This document shows positions 1 to 6,718 of a stretch of DNA of 11,630 bases, piece by piece; positions within the stretch are counted from its first letter, which is position 1, and each line of letters begins with the position of its first letter. The stretch lies in assembly GCF_031082345.1 (NCBI RefSeq), contig NZ_JAVHLH010000068.1, positions 1 to 11,630 on the forward strand, read 5' to 3'. The position numbers and the translations under genes are program-made. Source of the DNA: Brevundimonas sp. Its GTDB lineage: Bacteria > Pseudomonadota > Alphaproteobacteria > Caulobacterales > Caulobacteraceae. Below the pieces are notes generated by a model. The model worked only from the letters and a program-made list of their open reading frames with translations. It had not been told where the DNA came from and made no database searches.

Positions 1-397
1 TCTGGCGGATCGCGGCGTAGCCGAGATGTCCGGGGGCGAGCGCGCACGCGTGCTGCTGGCGCGCGCCCTGGCGACGGACGCCGCGGCCTTGCTGGTCGAC
101 GAGCCGATCGCCGGGCTCGATCCGGAAGCCCAGTTGATGGTGCTGGAGCGGCTGCGAGCACGGGCCGACGCCGGACAGGCGGTGCTGGCCAGCCTGCACG
201 ACCTGCCGCTGGCGGCGCGGTACGCCGACCGGGTGGTGGTGCTGGACCGGGGGGCGGTCGCGGCGGACCGGCGGCCGCTGGCGGCCCTGACGCCCGACAT
301 CCTCCGGCGGGTTTTCGGCCTGTCGGCCGACTGGATCGAAGGACCGGACGGACCGCTGCTGTCGGCCCGGCGGGGGCCGGCGCCGGTTCACTCGTAG
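1..397 (+). CDS. ABC transporter ATP-binding protein, C-terminal part (5' end outside window); FecE/BtuD-like importer ATPase likely
   Basis: The frame is open from base 2, so only the C-terminal part of the ATPase is present. The visible part holds the ABC signature MSGGE (nt 26-40), Walker B LLVDEP (nt 89-106), the D-loop AGLD and the switch histidine in SLHDL (H codon at 197-199). These order correctly for the second half of an ABC nucleotide-binding domain, which hydrolyses ATP on the cytoplasmic side of a membrane transporter. The tail (ARYADRVVVLDRG, then a LTPDILRRVFGL-like stretch) resembles ATPases of iron-siderophore, haem or cobalamin importers (FecE/BtuD type). That substrate class is inference, since the permease and binding protein are not in view. 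The ATG at 26 is internal and not the start. Its stop region overlaps the convergent transglycosylase gene by 10 bp. Confidence 0.88.
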   Translation, partial: LADRGVAEMSGGERARVLLARALATDAAALLVDEPIAGLDPEAQLMVLERLRARADAGQAVLASLHDLPLAARYADRVVVLDRGAVAADRRPLAALTPDILRRVFGLSADWIEGPDGPLLSARRGPAPVHS

Positions 398-2421
398 GGG
401 CGCGGTCCCGCCGCAGCGCCGCGGCGCAGGTCGTCGGACAGGGTCAGGGGCGCCGATCCGCCGTTCAGCCGGGCCTTGTAGATCGACATGTTCTCCATCA
501 CCCGCATCATGTAGTTGCGCGTCTCGGTGAAGGGCGCGCATTCGATGAAGTCGACCGGATCGACCTGGCCGCCGCGCGGGTCGCCGCAACGGGCGATCCA
601 TTGCGGGGGGCGGGCCGGGCCGGCGTTGTAGCCGACCGTGGTCAGCAGCATCGAGCCGCCGAAGCGGTTGGTCAGGTCGCCGAGGTGATAGCTGCCCAGC
701 GTCATGTTGTAGTCCGGATCCCACAGGCGTTCGGCCGAGAAGGGCATGCCCAGCTGGCGCGCGACCATGGCTCCAGTCGAGGGCAGGAACTGCATCATGC
801 CGCGGGCGTCGGCGCCGGAGCGGGCGCGCGGGTCGAAGCTCGACTCCTGTCGGGTAATGGCGAGGGTGAACTCGAGCGGCGCGGCGCCGGCGACCTGGGG
901 CGGAATCCGGATCGGATACTGGCGCTCGGGCATCATGAAGCCGCGCTGGCTGGCCGCGCGGCCGACCATCATGGCGGTGAAGCCTTCGCCATAGCCGCAC
1001 GACAGGTCCATCAACAGGGCGAGTTCGGACGCGCCGGGCAGGTCGTCGTCCAGCTGGTAGGCGAAGACCCGGAACAGGCTGGCCTCGCCGGTCTCGCCGA
1101 GGATGCGCAGGGCGCGGACCACCTCATTGGCCTCGAAGGCGGCGCGCTCGCCCGCGCTCGGCGCGGGATCGCCGGGCAGGGTCAGGGTGGTGATGCCGGC
1201 CTTCTCGGCGGCGAGCTGGCCGTAGAAGCTCTGGATGTGCTGCGCGCCGTCGCGATAGAATTCGACCGCCGCCGGCGTATTGCCTTGCGCCTCCGCCGCC
1301 CGACCCAGCCAGTACATGGCCCGGCCCTGGGTGATCGGCGTCGAGGACGACTGGCGCAGGATCTCGAAGTGATTGGCGGCGCGGGCGGGATCGTTGAGCT
1401 TGGTCAGGGCGACCCAGCCGGCGAAGAATTCGGCGTCGACCTTGCGCTCGCCCGAGGGAAAGCCGTGGCCGGCCATGGAGTCATAGGCGGCCTGCCAGTT
1501 GCGGCGCTCGAGGGCGTCGAGGAAATAGTTGCGGCGCTCGCTCCACAGGGTGTTCTGCCCCTCGGTGTGCGACGGCGCCGGGGGCAGGGCGGCGAGCAGG
1601 GCGAAGCCTTCGGACTGGCGGCTCTGCGAGCGCAGGATGCGCACTCGCTCCAGCGCCACGGCCGGGTCCATCGCCTGCGACGGGCTCAGTCCTGCGACAA
1701 CGGCGTCGGGGCTGTAGGCGGTGCGCAGCGCCATCGCCGCCTCGGCCACCGCCCGGCGCTCGGGCGAGACCATCTGGCTCATCGCCCGCGTCGCCGGCCC
1801 GTGCGGACCGAGCAGCAGCATGTTCAGCCGCGCCTCGTGATCGGCCTGGGTCAGCCAGCCGCCCCAGCGGGTCAGGATGCGGGTCTGGAGCGCCTCTTCG
1901 AACGAGCGATTGCGCCACCAGTCGGTGATCAGGGCGCGGGCCTCGTCGCGGCGGCCGCGCTGTTCCAGGGCGTCGGCCAGGGCGATGGCGCCCTCGGCCG
2001 TGGTCGGCGCCGACCGGGCGAACAGGGCCATGGCCGCGTCCGGCCCGGCGTAGGCCAGATCCAGCGCGCGCTCGGCGGCTTCACGGCGGCTTTCGCCCCG
2101 GGGCCAGCCGGCGAAGGCCGTCTGGGCGACGGCGAGATCGCTGTACGGCAGTTGCGGGGCCGAGGTGTCGAGCAGGGCCCATTCGACCAGCTTGCGGGCG
2201 ACCGGGTCGCCGATCCGGGCCGCCGTGTCGCGCGTGCCGACCACGTCCCGGGCCCGGGCCTGCTCCAGCCCCTGGCGGAAGAGGGCGGTGTCCTGATCGT
2301 TCAGCGTCCGCGCCTGCGTCCCCTGCGGCGCGACGGCCGAATAGGGCGTGGCCTGCGGAACCAGCGATTCGGGCGCGGGGGCGAGCAGAGCCAGGGCGGC
2401 CGCGAGGCTGGTAGCAATCAT
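388..2421 (-). CDS. slt: Soluble lytic murein transglycosylase, Slt70/GH23 type, secreted
   Basis: Cleaves the MurNAc-GlcNAc bond of peptidoglycan, forming 1,6-anhydro ends, in the periplasm. The chosen start at 2421 gives 677 aa. It has AGGA six bases upstream and begins with a hydrophobic stretch ([19 protein letters not shown]) that looks like a signal peptide, though without the usual basic N-region. The reading frame stays open to 2577, but that would overlap dapA. An ATG at 2439 is an alternative with a poorer SD. The middle is an alpha-helical repeat region (roughly residues 40-490), as in the Slt70 doughnut. The C-terminal GH23 domain holds [10 protein letters not shown] with catalytic Glu526 (codon 844-846), [10 protein letters not shown] (541-550) and the YNAGPAR motif (598-604). 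Divergent from dapA. The family is firm; the exact orthologue name is less so. Confidence 0.93.
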   Translation of the reverse strand: MIATSLAAALALLAPAPESLVPQATPYSAVAPQGTQARTLNDQDTALFRQGLEQARARDVVGTRDTAARIGDPVARKLVEWALLDTSAPQLPYSDLAVAQTAFAGWPRGESRREAAERALDLAYAGPDAAMALFARSAPTTAEGAIALADALEQRGRRDEARALITDWWRNRSFEEALQTRILTRWGGWLTQADHEARLNMLLLGPHGPATRAMSQMVSPERRAVAEAAMALRTAYSPDAVVAGLSPSQAMDPAVALERVRILRSQSRQSEGFALLAALPPAPSHTEGQNTLWSERRNYFLDALERRNWQAAYDSMAGHGFPSGERKVDAEFFAGWVALTKLNDPARAANHFEILRQSSSTPITQGRAMYWLGRAAEAQGNTPAAVEFYRDGAQHIQSFYGQLAAEKAGITTLTLPGDPAPSAGERAAFEANEVVRALRILGETGEASLFRVFAYQLDDDLPGASELALLMDLSCGYGEGFTAMMVGRAASQRGFMMPERQYPIRIPPQVAGAAPLEFTLAITRQESSFDPRARSGADARGMMQFLPSTGAMVARQLGMPFSAERLWDPDYNMTLGSYHLGDLTNRFGGSMLLTTVGYNAGPARPPQWIARCGDPRGGQVDPVDFIECAPFTETRNYMMRVMENMSIYKARLNGGSAPLTLSDDLRRGAAAGPRPYE

Positions 2422-2448
2422 GCCGTGTCCTATTCCCATTTTCCGAGA

Positions 2449-2471
2449 GTTGCGGCGGCGTCGCCGGCAAC
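2449..2471. promoter_or_regulatory. Inverted repeat in the slt/dapA divergent intergenic region
   Basis: GTTGC-GGCG (2449-2457) pairs with CGCC (2462-2465) and GCAAC (2467-2471) around a GCGT loop, giving nine base pairs with one bulged G at 2466. It lies between the divergent slt and dapA starts, where an operator or both promoters would sit. TTGCGG at 2450-2455 and the weak TAACCT at 2473-2478, 17 bp apart, are a poor sigma70-like pair toward dapA. No regulator is identified. In DNA this GC-rich, such repeats also arise by chance. Confidence 0.35.
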
Positions 2472-2492
2472 CTAACCTCCAACGCTTCGCTT

Positions 2493-2509
2493 CGGGGCGC
2501 GTCGCCCCG
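2493..2509 (+). promoter_or_regulatory. Hairpin in the dapA leader
   Basis: CGGGGCG (2493-2499) and CGCCCCG (2503-2509) form a perfect 7-bp stem with a 3-base loop, ending 24 bases before the dapA ATG and 9 before its AGGA. There is no T-run after it, so it is not an intrinsic terminator. It could be a leader stem or an operator, since as DNA it is a near-perfect palindrome. Function is unknown. Confidence 0.4.
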
Positions 2510-2533
2510 TTCCCACGCAGGACCATCGTTTCA

Positions 2534-3418
2534 ATGACCGCCCCCTTGTTCAAGGGCGTGATCACCGCCCTGATCACACCACTTCGTGACGGAAAGGTGG
2601 ACGAAACCGCCTTCAGGACGCTGCTGGAACGCCAGATCGCGGCCGGAGTTCACGGCGTCGTCCCGATGGGCACGACCGGCGAGAGCGCCTCCCTGCATCT
2701 GGACGAGCACAAGCGGGTCGTCGAACTGTGCGTGGAAGCAGCCGCGGGCCGCGTCCGCGTGATCGCCGGCGCGGGCTCCTCGGCGACCGACAAGTCGATC
2801 GAACTGGTCCGCCACGCCAAGACCGTGGGCGCCGACGGGGCCCTGGTCGTCACCCCCTATTACAACCGGCCCTCCCAGGCCGGGATGGCGGCGCATTTCG
2901 AGGCCATCGCCGAGGCGGTCCAGCTGCCGGTGTTGCTGTACAATGTGCCCGGGCGGACGGGCGTGGACCTGGCCAATGAGACCGTGGCGCGGCTGGCGGC
3001 CCATCCGAACATCGTCGGCATCAAGGACGCGACGGGCGATCTGGCCCGGGTCAGCTGGATGCGGGCCAATATCCGCGCCCCGCAGTTCGACCTGATCTCG
3101 GGCGACGACCCCAGCTATCTCGGCTACCACGCCCAGGGCGGGGTCGGGGTGATCTCGGTGACCTCCAATGTCGCGCCGGAGGCCATGGTGGCGCTGCACG
3201 AGGCCGCCGCCGCCGGCGACTACGCCGCGGCGCGCGACTGGCAGGACCGGTTGATCGGCCTGCACAAGGGGCTGTTCCTCGACAACTCGCCGTCGCCGGC
3301 CAAATACGCCCTGGCGCGTCTGGGCCTGTGCACCGAGGAGGTGCGCCTGCCGCTGGCCCCGACCGCCGACGCCGTGAAGCCGGCCATCGACCGGGCCATG
3401 GCCGAGGCGGGTATTTAA
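2534..3418 (+). CDS. dapA: 4-hydroxy-tetrahydrodipicolinate synthase
   Basis: Condenses pyruvate with aspartate-semialdehyde in the first committed step to diaminopimelate and lysine, in the cytoplasm. The 294 aa match the usual family length (about 290-300) as a single TIM barrel. Visible active-site elements are GTTGES (46-51, with Thr47/Thr48), Tyr110 in [16 protein letters not shown] with Tyr136 and Arg141 (corresponding to E. coli Tyr133 and Arg138), and the Schiff-base Lys164 in [13 protein letters not shown] follows at 188-192. The ATG at 2534 is chosen because [16 protein letters not shown] aligns with family N-termini. AGGA sits 11 bases upstream, a slightly long spacing. The frame is open farther upstream, but that sequence is the antisense of slt. 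Diaminopimelate feeds peptidoglycan synthesis, a thematic link to slt. Confidence 0.97.
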   Translation: MTAPLFKGVITALITPLRDGKVDETAFRTLLERQIAAGVHGVVPMGTTGESASLHLDEHKRVVELCVEAAAGRVRVIAGAGSSATDKSIELVRHAKTVGADGALVVTPYYNRPSQAGMAAHFEAIAEAVQLPVLLYNVPGRTGVDLANETVARLAAHPNIVGIKDATGDLARVSWMRANIRAPQFDLISGDDPSYLGYHAQGGVGVISVTSNVAPEAMVALHEAAAAGDYAAARDWQDRLIGLHKGLFLDNSPSPAKYALARLGLCTEEVRLPLAPTADAVKPAIDRAMAEAGI

Positions 3419-3440
3419 ACCCGGGTGGAACCCGAAAACA

Positions 3441-3483
3441 CCGTCCGAACCGTCCGAACCGTCCGAACCGTTCGATCCGTCCG
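3441..3483. repeat. 9-bp tandem repeat, consensus CCGTCCGAA, about 4.8 copies
   Basis: Three identical units CCGTCCGAA lie at 3441-3449, 3450-3458 and 3459-3467. A variant CCGTTCGAT follows (3468-3476), then a partial CCGTCCG (3477-3483). Because the period is nine bases it would stay in frame if translated, but no credible gene covers it. It lies 23 bases after the dapA stop. It could be slippage DNA, a row of protein-binding sites or part of a transcript end. Confidence 0.85.
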
Positions 3484-3569
3484 CTGCTGAAGCGGGATGT
3501 CGACCATGACAGGACCTGCGGAACATGGCGGGGAGCATAGCAGCCAGTTGCGTCAGAATCGGACGTAGG

Positions 3570-3591
3570 CCCCGGCGACGGCTTCGCGGGG
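3570..3591 (+). promoter_or_regulatory. Bulged hairpin upstream of smpB
   Basis: CCCC (3570-3573), a bulged G, GCGA (3575-3578), a five-base loop, TCGC (3584-3587) and GGGG (3588-3591) can pair. The element ends 15 bases before the AGGAGG of smpB, leaving the SD free. It may be a leader stem, or only chance in GC-rich DNA. Confidence 0.25.
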
Positions 3592-3618
3592 GCGAGCGGA
3601 GCGTGTAGGAGGGCCGGA

Positions 3619-4089
3619 ATGGCCGCCGAGAAACCCAAGACCAAGATCATCGCCGAGAACCGCCGGGCGAAATTCGACTATTTCCTCGAGGACTACATCG
3701 AGGCCGGCATCCAGCTGCTCGGCACCGAGATCAAGGCGCTGCGCGACGGCCGGGCCAATATCGCCGAGAGCTATGCGGCGGTGGAGGGGCGCGAGATCGT
3801 GCTCGTGAACGCCGACATCCCGCCCTACAAACAGGCCAACCGCTTCAATCACGAGCCGCGCCGGCACCGGAAGCTGCTGCTGCACCGCAAGCAGATCGAC
3901 AAGCTGATCGGCGCGGTCCAGCGCGACGGCCAGACCATCATTCCGGTCAAGCTGTACCTGAACGAGGCGGGCAAGGCGAAGCTGGAGATCGCCCTGGCCA
4001 AGGGCAAGAAGCTGCACGACAAGCGCGAGGCCACGGCCCAGCGCGACTGGCAGCGCGACAAGGCGCGGCTGATGAAGGAACGCGGCTAG
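3619..4089 (+). CDS. smpB: SsrA-binding protein SmpB (trans-translation)
   Basis: Binds tmRNA and places it in the A site of stalled ribosomes, so that the nascent chain is tagged for proteolysis and the ribosome is freed. The 156 aa match the family length. Hallmarks are N-terminal [18 protein letters not shown], then [16 protein letters not shown], a central [27 protein letters not shown] beta-barrel stretch, and [17 protein letters not shown]. The basic C-terminal tail ([15 protein letters not shown]) enters the mRNA channel. Start is certain: AGGAGG at 3607-3612, six bases before ATG. No tmRNA gene is visible in this window. Follows dapA on the same strand after 200 bp. The stop codon shares the palindrome CTAG (4086-4089) with the stop of the convergent small gene. 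Confidence 0.97.
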   Translation: MAAEKPKTKIIAENRRAKFDYFLEDYIEAGIQLLGTEIKALRDGRANIAESYAAVEGREIVLVNADIPPYKQANRFNHEPRRHRKLLLHRKQIDKLIGAVQRDGQTIIPVKLYLNEAGKAKLEIALAKGKKLHDKREATAQRDWQRDKARLMKERG

Positions 4090-4289
4090 AGGGTCGAGGC
4101 GATCGGCTGGGCGTCGAGCACGTCCGGCATCGATACCGTCGCCTGTTCCGCGCCCCACGGGCCCAACGACGGCCCGGTCAACTGCTGGATCATCATGGCC
4201 GCCGCCGCGATCACGGCCGCCGCCAACAGCGCCCACATGGCCGCCTTCCGCTCCTGGCGACTGAAAGCGCTTGTCCTCGTCCTGCTCAT
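4086..4289 (-). CDS. Small single-pass membrane protein of unknown function
   Basis: A 67-aa protein from ATG at 4289 (a GTG directly before it, at 4292, would add one residue). The basic N-terminus (residues 1-15: several Arg, one Lys) precedes a hydrophobic helix at about 16-35 ([19 protein letters not shown]), then a polar 30-residue tail. By the positive-inside rule the N-terminus is probably cytoplasmic and the tail periplasmic. I do not recognise the family. Support for its being real: a strong SD (GGGAGGTT on the minus strand, complementary to 4293-4300, five bases before ATG), clean membrane topology, and a fit between smpB and the next gene with stop codons that just touch. Its SD lies in the closing stem of the folded element at 4293-4349, so translation may be controlled there. 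Confidence 0.68.
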   Translation of the reverse strand: MSRTRTSAFSRQERKAAMWALLAAAVIAAAAMMIQQLTGPSLGPWGAEQATVSMPDVLDAQPIASTL

Positions 4290-4292
4290 CAC

Positions 4293-4349
4293 AACCTCCC
4301 AGGTCCCGCGGATTCAAACGCGGGTTCGGCGACGCCGTTCCTGGAGGTT
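4293..4349 (-). promoter_or_regulatory. Predicted three-way-junction leader RNA that sequesters the SD of the small membrane protein gene
   Basis: On the plus strand AACCTCC (4293-4299) pairs with GGAGGTT (4343-4349) and AGG (4301-4303) with CCT (4340-4342): a 10-bp closing stem with one bulge at 4300. Inside are two hairpins: CCCGCG/CGCGGG (4305-4310/4319-4324, 8-base loop) and CGGC/GCCG (4327-4330/4334-4337, 3-base loop). Linkers are one to three bases. In the minus-strand transcript the 3' half of the closing stem is CCTGGGAGGTT, which contains the SD and abuts GTG-ATG. When folded, the ribosome site would be masked. Pairing is seen directly; a regulatory role is inference. Confidence 0.5.
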
Positions 4350-4396
4350 GGAGGCTACACCCGACGACCGCTGATTCGCGTGGCGCGGGAACCACA

Positions 4397-4413
4397 GTCG
4401 CCTCCTGGGCGAC
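4397..4413 (-). terminator. Hairpin just after the uracil-DNA glycosylase gene, possible weak terminator
   Basis: GTCGCC (4397-4402) and GGCGAC (4408-4413) form a perfect 6-bp stem with a 5-base loop, 10 bases past the glycosylase stop on the minus strand. No good T-run follows (TGTGGTTC), so it is not a classical intrinsic terminator. It may slow polymerase, protect a 3' end, or mean nothing. Confidence 0.3.
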
Positions 4414-4423
4414 CGATGTTCGA

Positions 4424-5065
4424 TCACGATTCGATGAGCGCGCGGGCCCGGCGGAAGACATCCTCGAACATCCCGGCCGTCAGGCGTCCGGTGTTCGTGT
4501 TGAGGCGGGAGCAGTGGTAGCTGTTCAGCAGCACATAGGGGCCGATCCCGGCCTGGGCGCCATGGCCCGCCGGCATGGCGCTGGCCGGCCGGCCCAGGGC
4601 CTTCAGCACATTGCGGCGCGACACGTCGCCGAGCGTCAGGATGACCCTCAGCCGGGGCAGGGCGGTCAGCCGCGACTGCAGAAACGGCCGGCAGGTCGCC
4701 TCCTCGACCGGCAGGGGCTTGTTGCCGGGCGGCGCGCAACGCACCGCATTGGTGATCATGCAGTCGACCAGCTCCAGGTCGTCCTCGCCGTTCGGGTCAT
4801 AGGTCCCGCGCGCGAAGCCGGTCTTCAGCAGCGTGTCGTACAGCAGCCAGCCCGCGTGATCGCCGGTGAACGGCCGCCCGGTCCGATTGGCCCCGGTTCG
4901 GCCGGGGGCCAGGCCCGCGACCAGCAGCCGGGCCTCCGGATCGCCGAAGGAGGGCGCGGCGCCGTTCCACCAGCCCGGGTTCTGACGCGCGTTTTCGAGC
5001 CGATACTCGACCAGACGGGGACAGAGCGGGCAGTCGCGCGGCGCCTCGGGCGGCGAGACCGTCAT
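4424..5065 (-). CDS. Uracil-DNA glycosylase, family 5 (UDGb type), iron-sulfur protein
   Basis: Excises uracil, and in this family also hypoxanthine and other deaminated bases, from DNA to begin base excision repair. It has 213 aa. Four cysteines for a 4Fe-4S cluster are visible: Cys12 and Cys15 (CPLC), Cys110 (NAVRC) and Cys125, with 14 residues between the last two. Motif 1 is GLAPGRTGANRTGRPFTGD (51-69). The lack of an acidic residue after GLAPG is the feature that separates family 5 from family 4, which has GEAPG. Motif 2 is SYHCSRLNTNTGRLT (182-196). It carries Cys where I recall Pro in archaeal members. The start ATG at 5065 overlaps the stop of the upstream NYN gene as ATGA, so the two are one operon and probably translationally coupled. 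Confidence 0.92.
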   Translation of the reverse strand: MTVSPPEAPRDCPLCPRLVEYRLENARQNPGWWNGAAPSFGDPEARLLVAGLAPGRTGANRTGRPFTGDHAGWLLYDTLLKTGFARGTYDPNGEDDLELVDCMITNAVRCAPPGNKPLPVEEATCRPFLQSRLTALPRLRVILTLGDVSRRNVLKALGRPASAMPAGHGAQAGIGPYVLLNSYHCSRLNTNTGRLTAGMFEDVFRRARALIES

Positions 5066-5631
5066 TGATCGAATACCCGGCTGTTCGGGGCGGCGCCGGC
5101 CGTCCGCGGCCGTCCGATCTCCGGCAGCAGGTCCTGCAGTTCGACGAAGGCGTCCGCCTGGCGCCGCAGCTCATCGGCGATCTGCGGCGGCTGGGTCTTC
5201 ATCGTCGAGACCACGGTGACCCGCACCCCCTTCGCCTGGACGGCCTGCACGAGCCGGCGGAAATCGCCGTCGCCGCTGAACAGCACCATGTGATCGACGT
5301 GCGGGGCCAGCTCCAGCATCTCGACGGCGATCTCGATGTCCATATTGCCCTTGGTCCGCGAATGGCCCTGGGCGTCGGTAAAGCGCTTGACCGGCTTGGT
5401 CACCACGCTGAAGCCGTTGTAGTCGAGCCAGTCGACCAGCGGCTTGATCGGCGAGAATTCCTCGCCCTCGATCACGGCGGTGAAATAATAGGCGCGAACC
5501 AGAACGCCGTTCGCGCGATACCTATCCAGCAGCTTGCTGAAGTCGAGGTCCGCATTCAGCGCCTTGGCGGTTGAATACAGATTGGCCCCGTCGATGAACA
5601 GGGCGATGCGCTCGGTTGGACAAGGCGTCAT
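5062..5631 (-). CDS. NYN domain protein (LabA/DUF88 family), putative metal-dependent ribonuclease
   Basis: NYN domains share the PIN-like nuclease fold and are thought to cut RNA with a metal held by acidic residues. The 189-aa protein is nearly all domain. Visible elements are FIDGANLY (12-19, with Asp14), KGNMDIEIA (95-103, Asp98) and LFSGDGDF (117-124, Asp121 and Asp123). These are the expected acidic cluster, so it looks catalytically intact. No signal peptide or membrane segment; presumably cytoplasmic. The start ATG at 5631 gives [15 protein letters not shown], the usual N-terminus. The frame is open farther upstream, but that is antisense of folK. Its SD is weak. First gene of a two-gene operon with the downstream glycosylase, and divergent from folK, whose longest plausible start overlaps its own. 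RNA substrate unknown. Confidence 0.88.
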   Translation of the reverse strand: MTPCPTERIALFIDGANLYSTAKALNADLDFSKLLDRYRANGVLVRAYYFTAVIEGEEFSPIKPLVDWLDYNGFSVVTKPVKRFTDAQGHSRTKGNMDIEIAVEMLELAPHVDHMVLFSGDGDFRRLVQAVQAKGVRVTVVSTMKTQPPQIADELRRQADAFVELQDLLPEIGRPRTAGAAPNSRVFDQ

Positions 5632-6187
5632 GGAAATCAGTTCCGACAATATGGACGTCCCGGTCTCCGTGGAAATGGACGGCGACCTCGACCTGGACGC
5701 AGCCGTCATCGTCGCGCTGGGCTGCAATGACAAGGGGGCGTGGCGGGATTGCCGCGAGGCGCTGGAGGCGGCGCTGGCCCGCTTCCGCTCCGAGGGGATC
5801 GACGTGCTGCTGCGCTCGTCGTGGTGGCGCTCCAGGGCCTGGCCCGATCCGGACGATCCGCCGTTCCTGAACGGCGTGGTCATCGTCCGCACCGCCCACG
5901 ATCCGCATGCTCTGATGGCGGCCCTGGGCCGGATCGAGGAGGCGTTCGGCCGCCGCCGGGACGCGCGGAACGCGCCGCGCACGCTGGACCTCGATCTGAT
6001 CGCCTATGGCCGCCTGAGCGGCGACCTCGACGGCCTGATCCTGCCGCACCCCCGGGCGGCGGACCGGAAGTTCGTCATGGGCCCGCTGGCGGAGATCGCG
6101 CCGACGTGGGAGCATCCGGGCGGGGGCCGCGCGGCTGACCTCGCGCACGCGGCGCCGATCGGGCGAGACGCGGCCCCGGCGCGCTGA
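5630..6187 (+). CDS. folK: 2-amino-4-hydroxy-6-hydroxymethyldihydropteridine diphosphokinase (HPPK)
   Basis: Transfers pyrophosphate from ATP to 6-hydroxymethyl-dihydropterin in folate synthesis (cytoplasm). The conserved domain begins at [15 protein letters not shown] (residue 24 with this start) and contains [18 protein letters not shown], the HPPK signature [15 protein letters not shown] (with Asp120 and Asp122 as likely magnesium ligands), and [21 protein letters not shown]. The family is clear. The start is not: ATG 5630 (185 aa) has AAGG four bases upstream but overlaps the divergent NYN start. ATG 5651 (178 aa) and ATG 5675 (170 aa, closest to family length) lack an SD. Codons before 5651 are less GC-biased, which favours a shorter protein. 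folB and folP are not adjacent in the window; rpoZ follows. Confidence 0.93.
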   Translation: MEISSDNMDVPVSVEMDGDLDLDAAVIVALGCNDKGAWRDCREALEAALARFRSEGIDVLLRSSWWRSRAWPDPDDPPFLNGVVIVRTAHDPHALMAALGRIEEAFGRRRDARNAPRTLDLDLIAYGRLSGDLDGLILPHPRAADRKFVMGPLAEIAPTWEHPGGGRAADLAHAAPIGRDAAPAR

Positions 6188-6212
6188 TCGCCTCATTCCC
6201 GCCCATGCGGCG

Positions 6213-6239
6213 TTGCACAATGGCGTCCAACCCTATATT
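6213..6239 (+). promoter_or_regulatory. Predicted housekeeping (sigma70/sigma73-type) promoter of rpoZ
   Basis: TTGCAC (6213-6218) is followed, 13 bases on, by CCTATATT (6232-6239). The second element fits the Caulobacter housekeeping -10 consensus GCTANAWC at five of its seven specified positions, and the spacing lies within the 10-14 published for that consensus. Read as E. coli sigma70, TATATT (6234-6239) matches at five of six with a 15-bp spacer. It lies in the 85-bp folK-rpoZ gap and would start RNA about 25 bases before the rpoZ ATG, probably driving rpoZ and rsh. Confidence 0.6.
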
Positions 6240-6272
6240 TTGTGCGGTTCTCCCCCGCGCTCGAGGATATTC

Positions 6273-6632
6273 ATGGCCCGCGTCACTGTCGAAGACTGCA
6301 TCGAGAAGGTGCCGAACCGTTTTGGTCTGGTTCTCCTGGCCGGGCACCGCGCCCGCTCCATCGCCAACGGCGCGCCGCTGACGATCGATCGCGACAACGA
6401 CAAGAACCCGGTCGTGGCCCTGCGCGAACTGGCCGACGACACCGTCGCCCCGGCCGAGCTGGAAGAGGCCATCATCGTCACGCTGCAGCGTGTCGACGAG
6501 CGTACCGAAGCCGAGGACGAGGCCGAGGTCGTCGCCCTGCTGGCCGAGCCGCAGCACATGAACATGGCGGAAGCCGAGCTGATCCGCGCGCTGCAAAGCG
6601 ACCGCGACGGCGGGCAGGAGGAGCGGTACTGA
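6273..6632 (+). CDS. rpoZ: RNA polymerase omega subunit
   Basis: Omega helps fold and assemble the beta' subunit into RNA polymerase, and in proteobacteria forms part of a ppGpp-binding site. The 119-aa protein begins [30 protein letters not shown], the classic RpoZ N-terminus, then [14 protein letters not shown] as the second conserved helix. The C-terminal extension ([38 protein letters not shown]) is longer than in E. coli (about 90 aa), as in other alphaproteobacteria. Start: GAGGA at 6263-6267, five bases from ATG at 6273; the frame extends to 6213 but without support. The next gene, rsh, makes the alarmone that acts on RNA polymerase; the rpoZ-rsh pairing is also the gene order (rpoZ-spoT) in E. 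coli. Confidence 0.96.
   Translation: MARVTVEDCIEKVPNRFGLVLLAGHRARSIANGAPLTIDRDNDKNPVVALRELADDTVAPAELEEAIIVTLQRVDERTEAEDEAEVVALLAEPQHMNMAEAELIRALQSDRDGGQEERY
6616..6631 (+). promoter_or_regulatory. Ideal Shine-Dalgarno and possible CTG start of rsh at the rpoZ stop
   Basis: AGGAGG (6616-6621) stands seven bases before CTG (6629-6631), which overlaps the rpoZ stop (TGA 6630-6632) and is in frame with rsh with no stop codon between. It could start a 765-aa Rsh with a 47-residue proline-rich, probably disordered extension. It could equally be a ribosome re-entry site, or only the codons for the QEER tail of RpoZ. Confidence 0.35.
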
Positions 6633-6718
6633 CGGCTGAACCCGCCAAAGGTATCACCATCCTGCCGGCGCGGACTTCGCAGCCCGCGCCGCCTCTGAAC
6701 GCCGCCAATCTCAACGAC

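Larger units (their letters stand above)
3419..3618. other. 200-bp intergenic region between dapA and smpB
   Basis: No gene is supported here. It holds a small inverted repeat just after the dapA stop (CGGGT 3422-3426 / ACCCG 3430-3434) without a T-run, the 9-bp tandem repeat at 3441-3483, a short inverted repeat TGTC-N6-GACA at about 3499-3512, and a bulged hairpin at 3570-3591 near smpB. I see no convincing -35/-10 pair, although smpB probably needs its own promoter here. Confidence 0.6.

Noticed and set aside
601..2475. 624-codon open frame on the plus strand
   Set aside because: It is antisense to the lytic transglycosylase. The translation is Arg/Gly/Ala-rich without motifs, while the opposite strand has the complete GH23 active site.
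3422..3434. Intrinsic terminator after dapA
   Set aside because: Only a 5-bp stem and followed by A's, not T's, on the plus strand.
3441..3483. CRISPR-like direct repeats
   Set aside because: Units are 9 bp and directly adjacent, with no spacers and no cas genes nearby.
3499..3512. Operator-like TGTC-N6-GACA upstream of smpB
   Set aside because: Half-sites of four bases are too short to distinguish from chance.
2531..3538. 335-codon open frame on the minus strand running through the tandem repeat
   Set aside because: Antisense of dapA with no recognisable motif; its repetitive GSD stretch only reflects the 9-bp repeat.
4305..4324. tRNA or tmRNA T-arm (TTCAAA in the loop of a stem)
   Set aside because: The loop has eight bases, the stem six, and there is no acceptor stem, anticodon arm or CCA. 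It is better explained as one arm of the minus-strand leader fold.
4314..4739. 141-codon open frame on the minus strand overlapping the glycosylase gene
   Set aside because: Out-of-frame shadow of the glycosylase; no SD and no motif.
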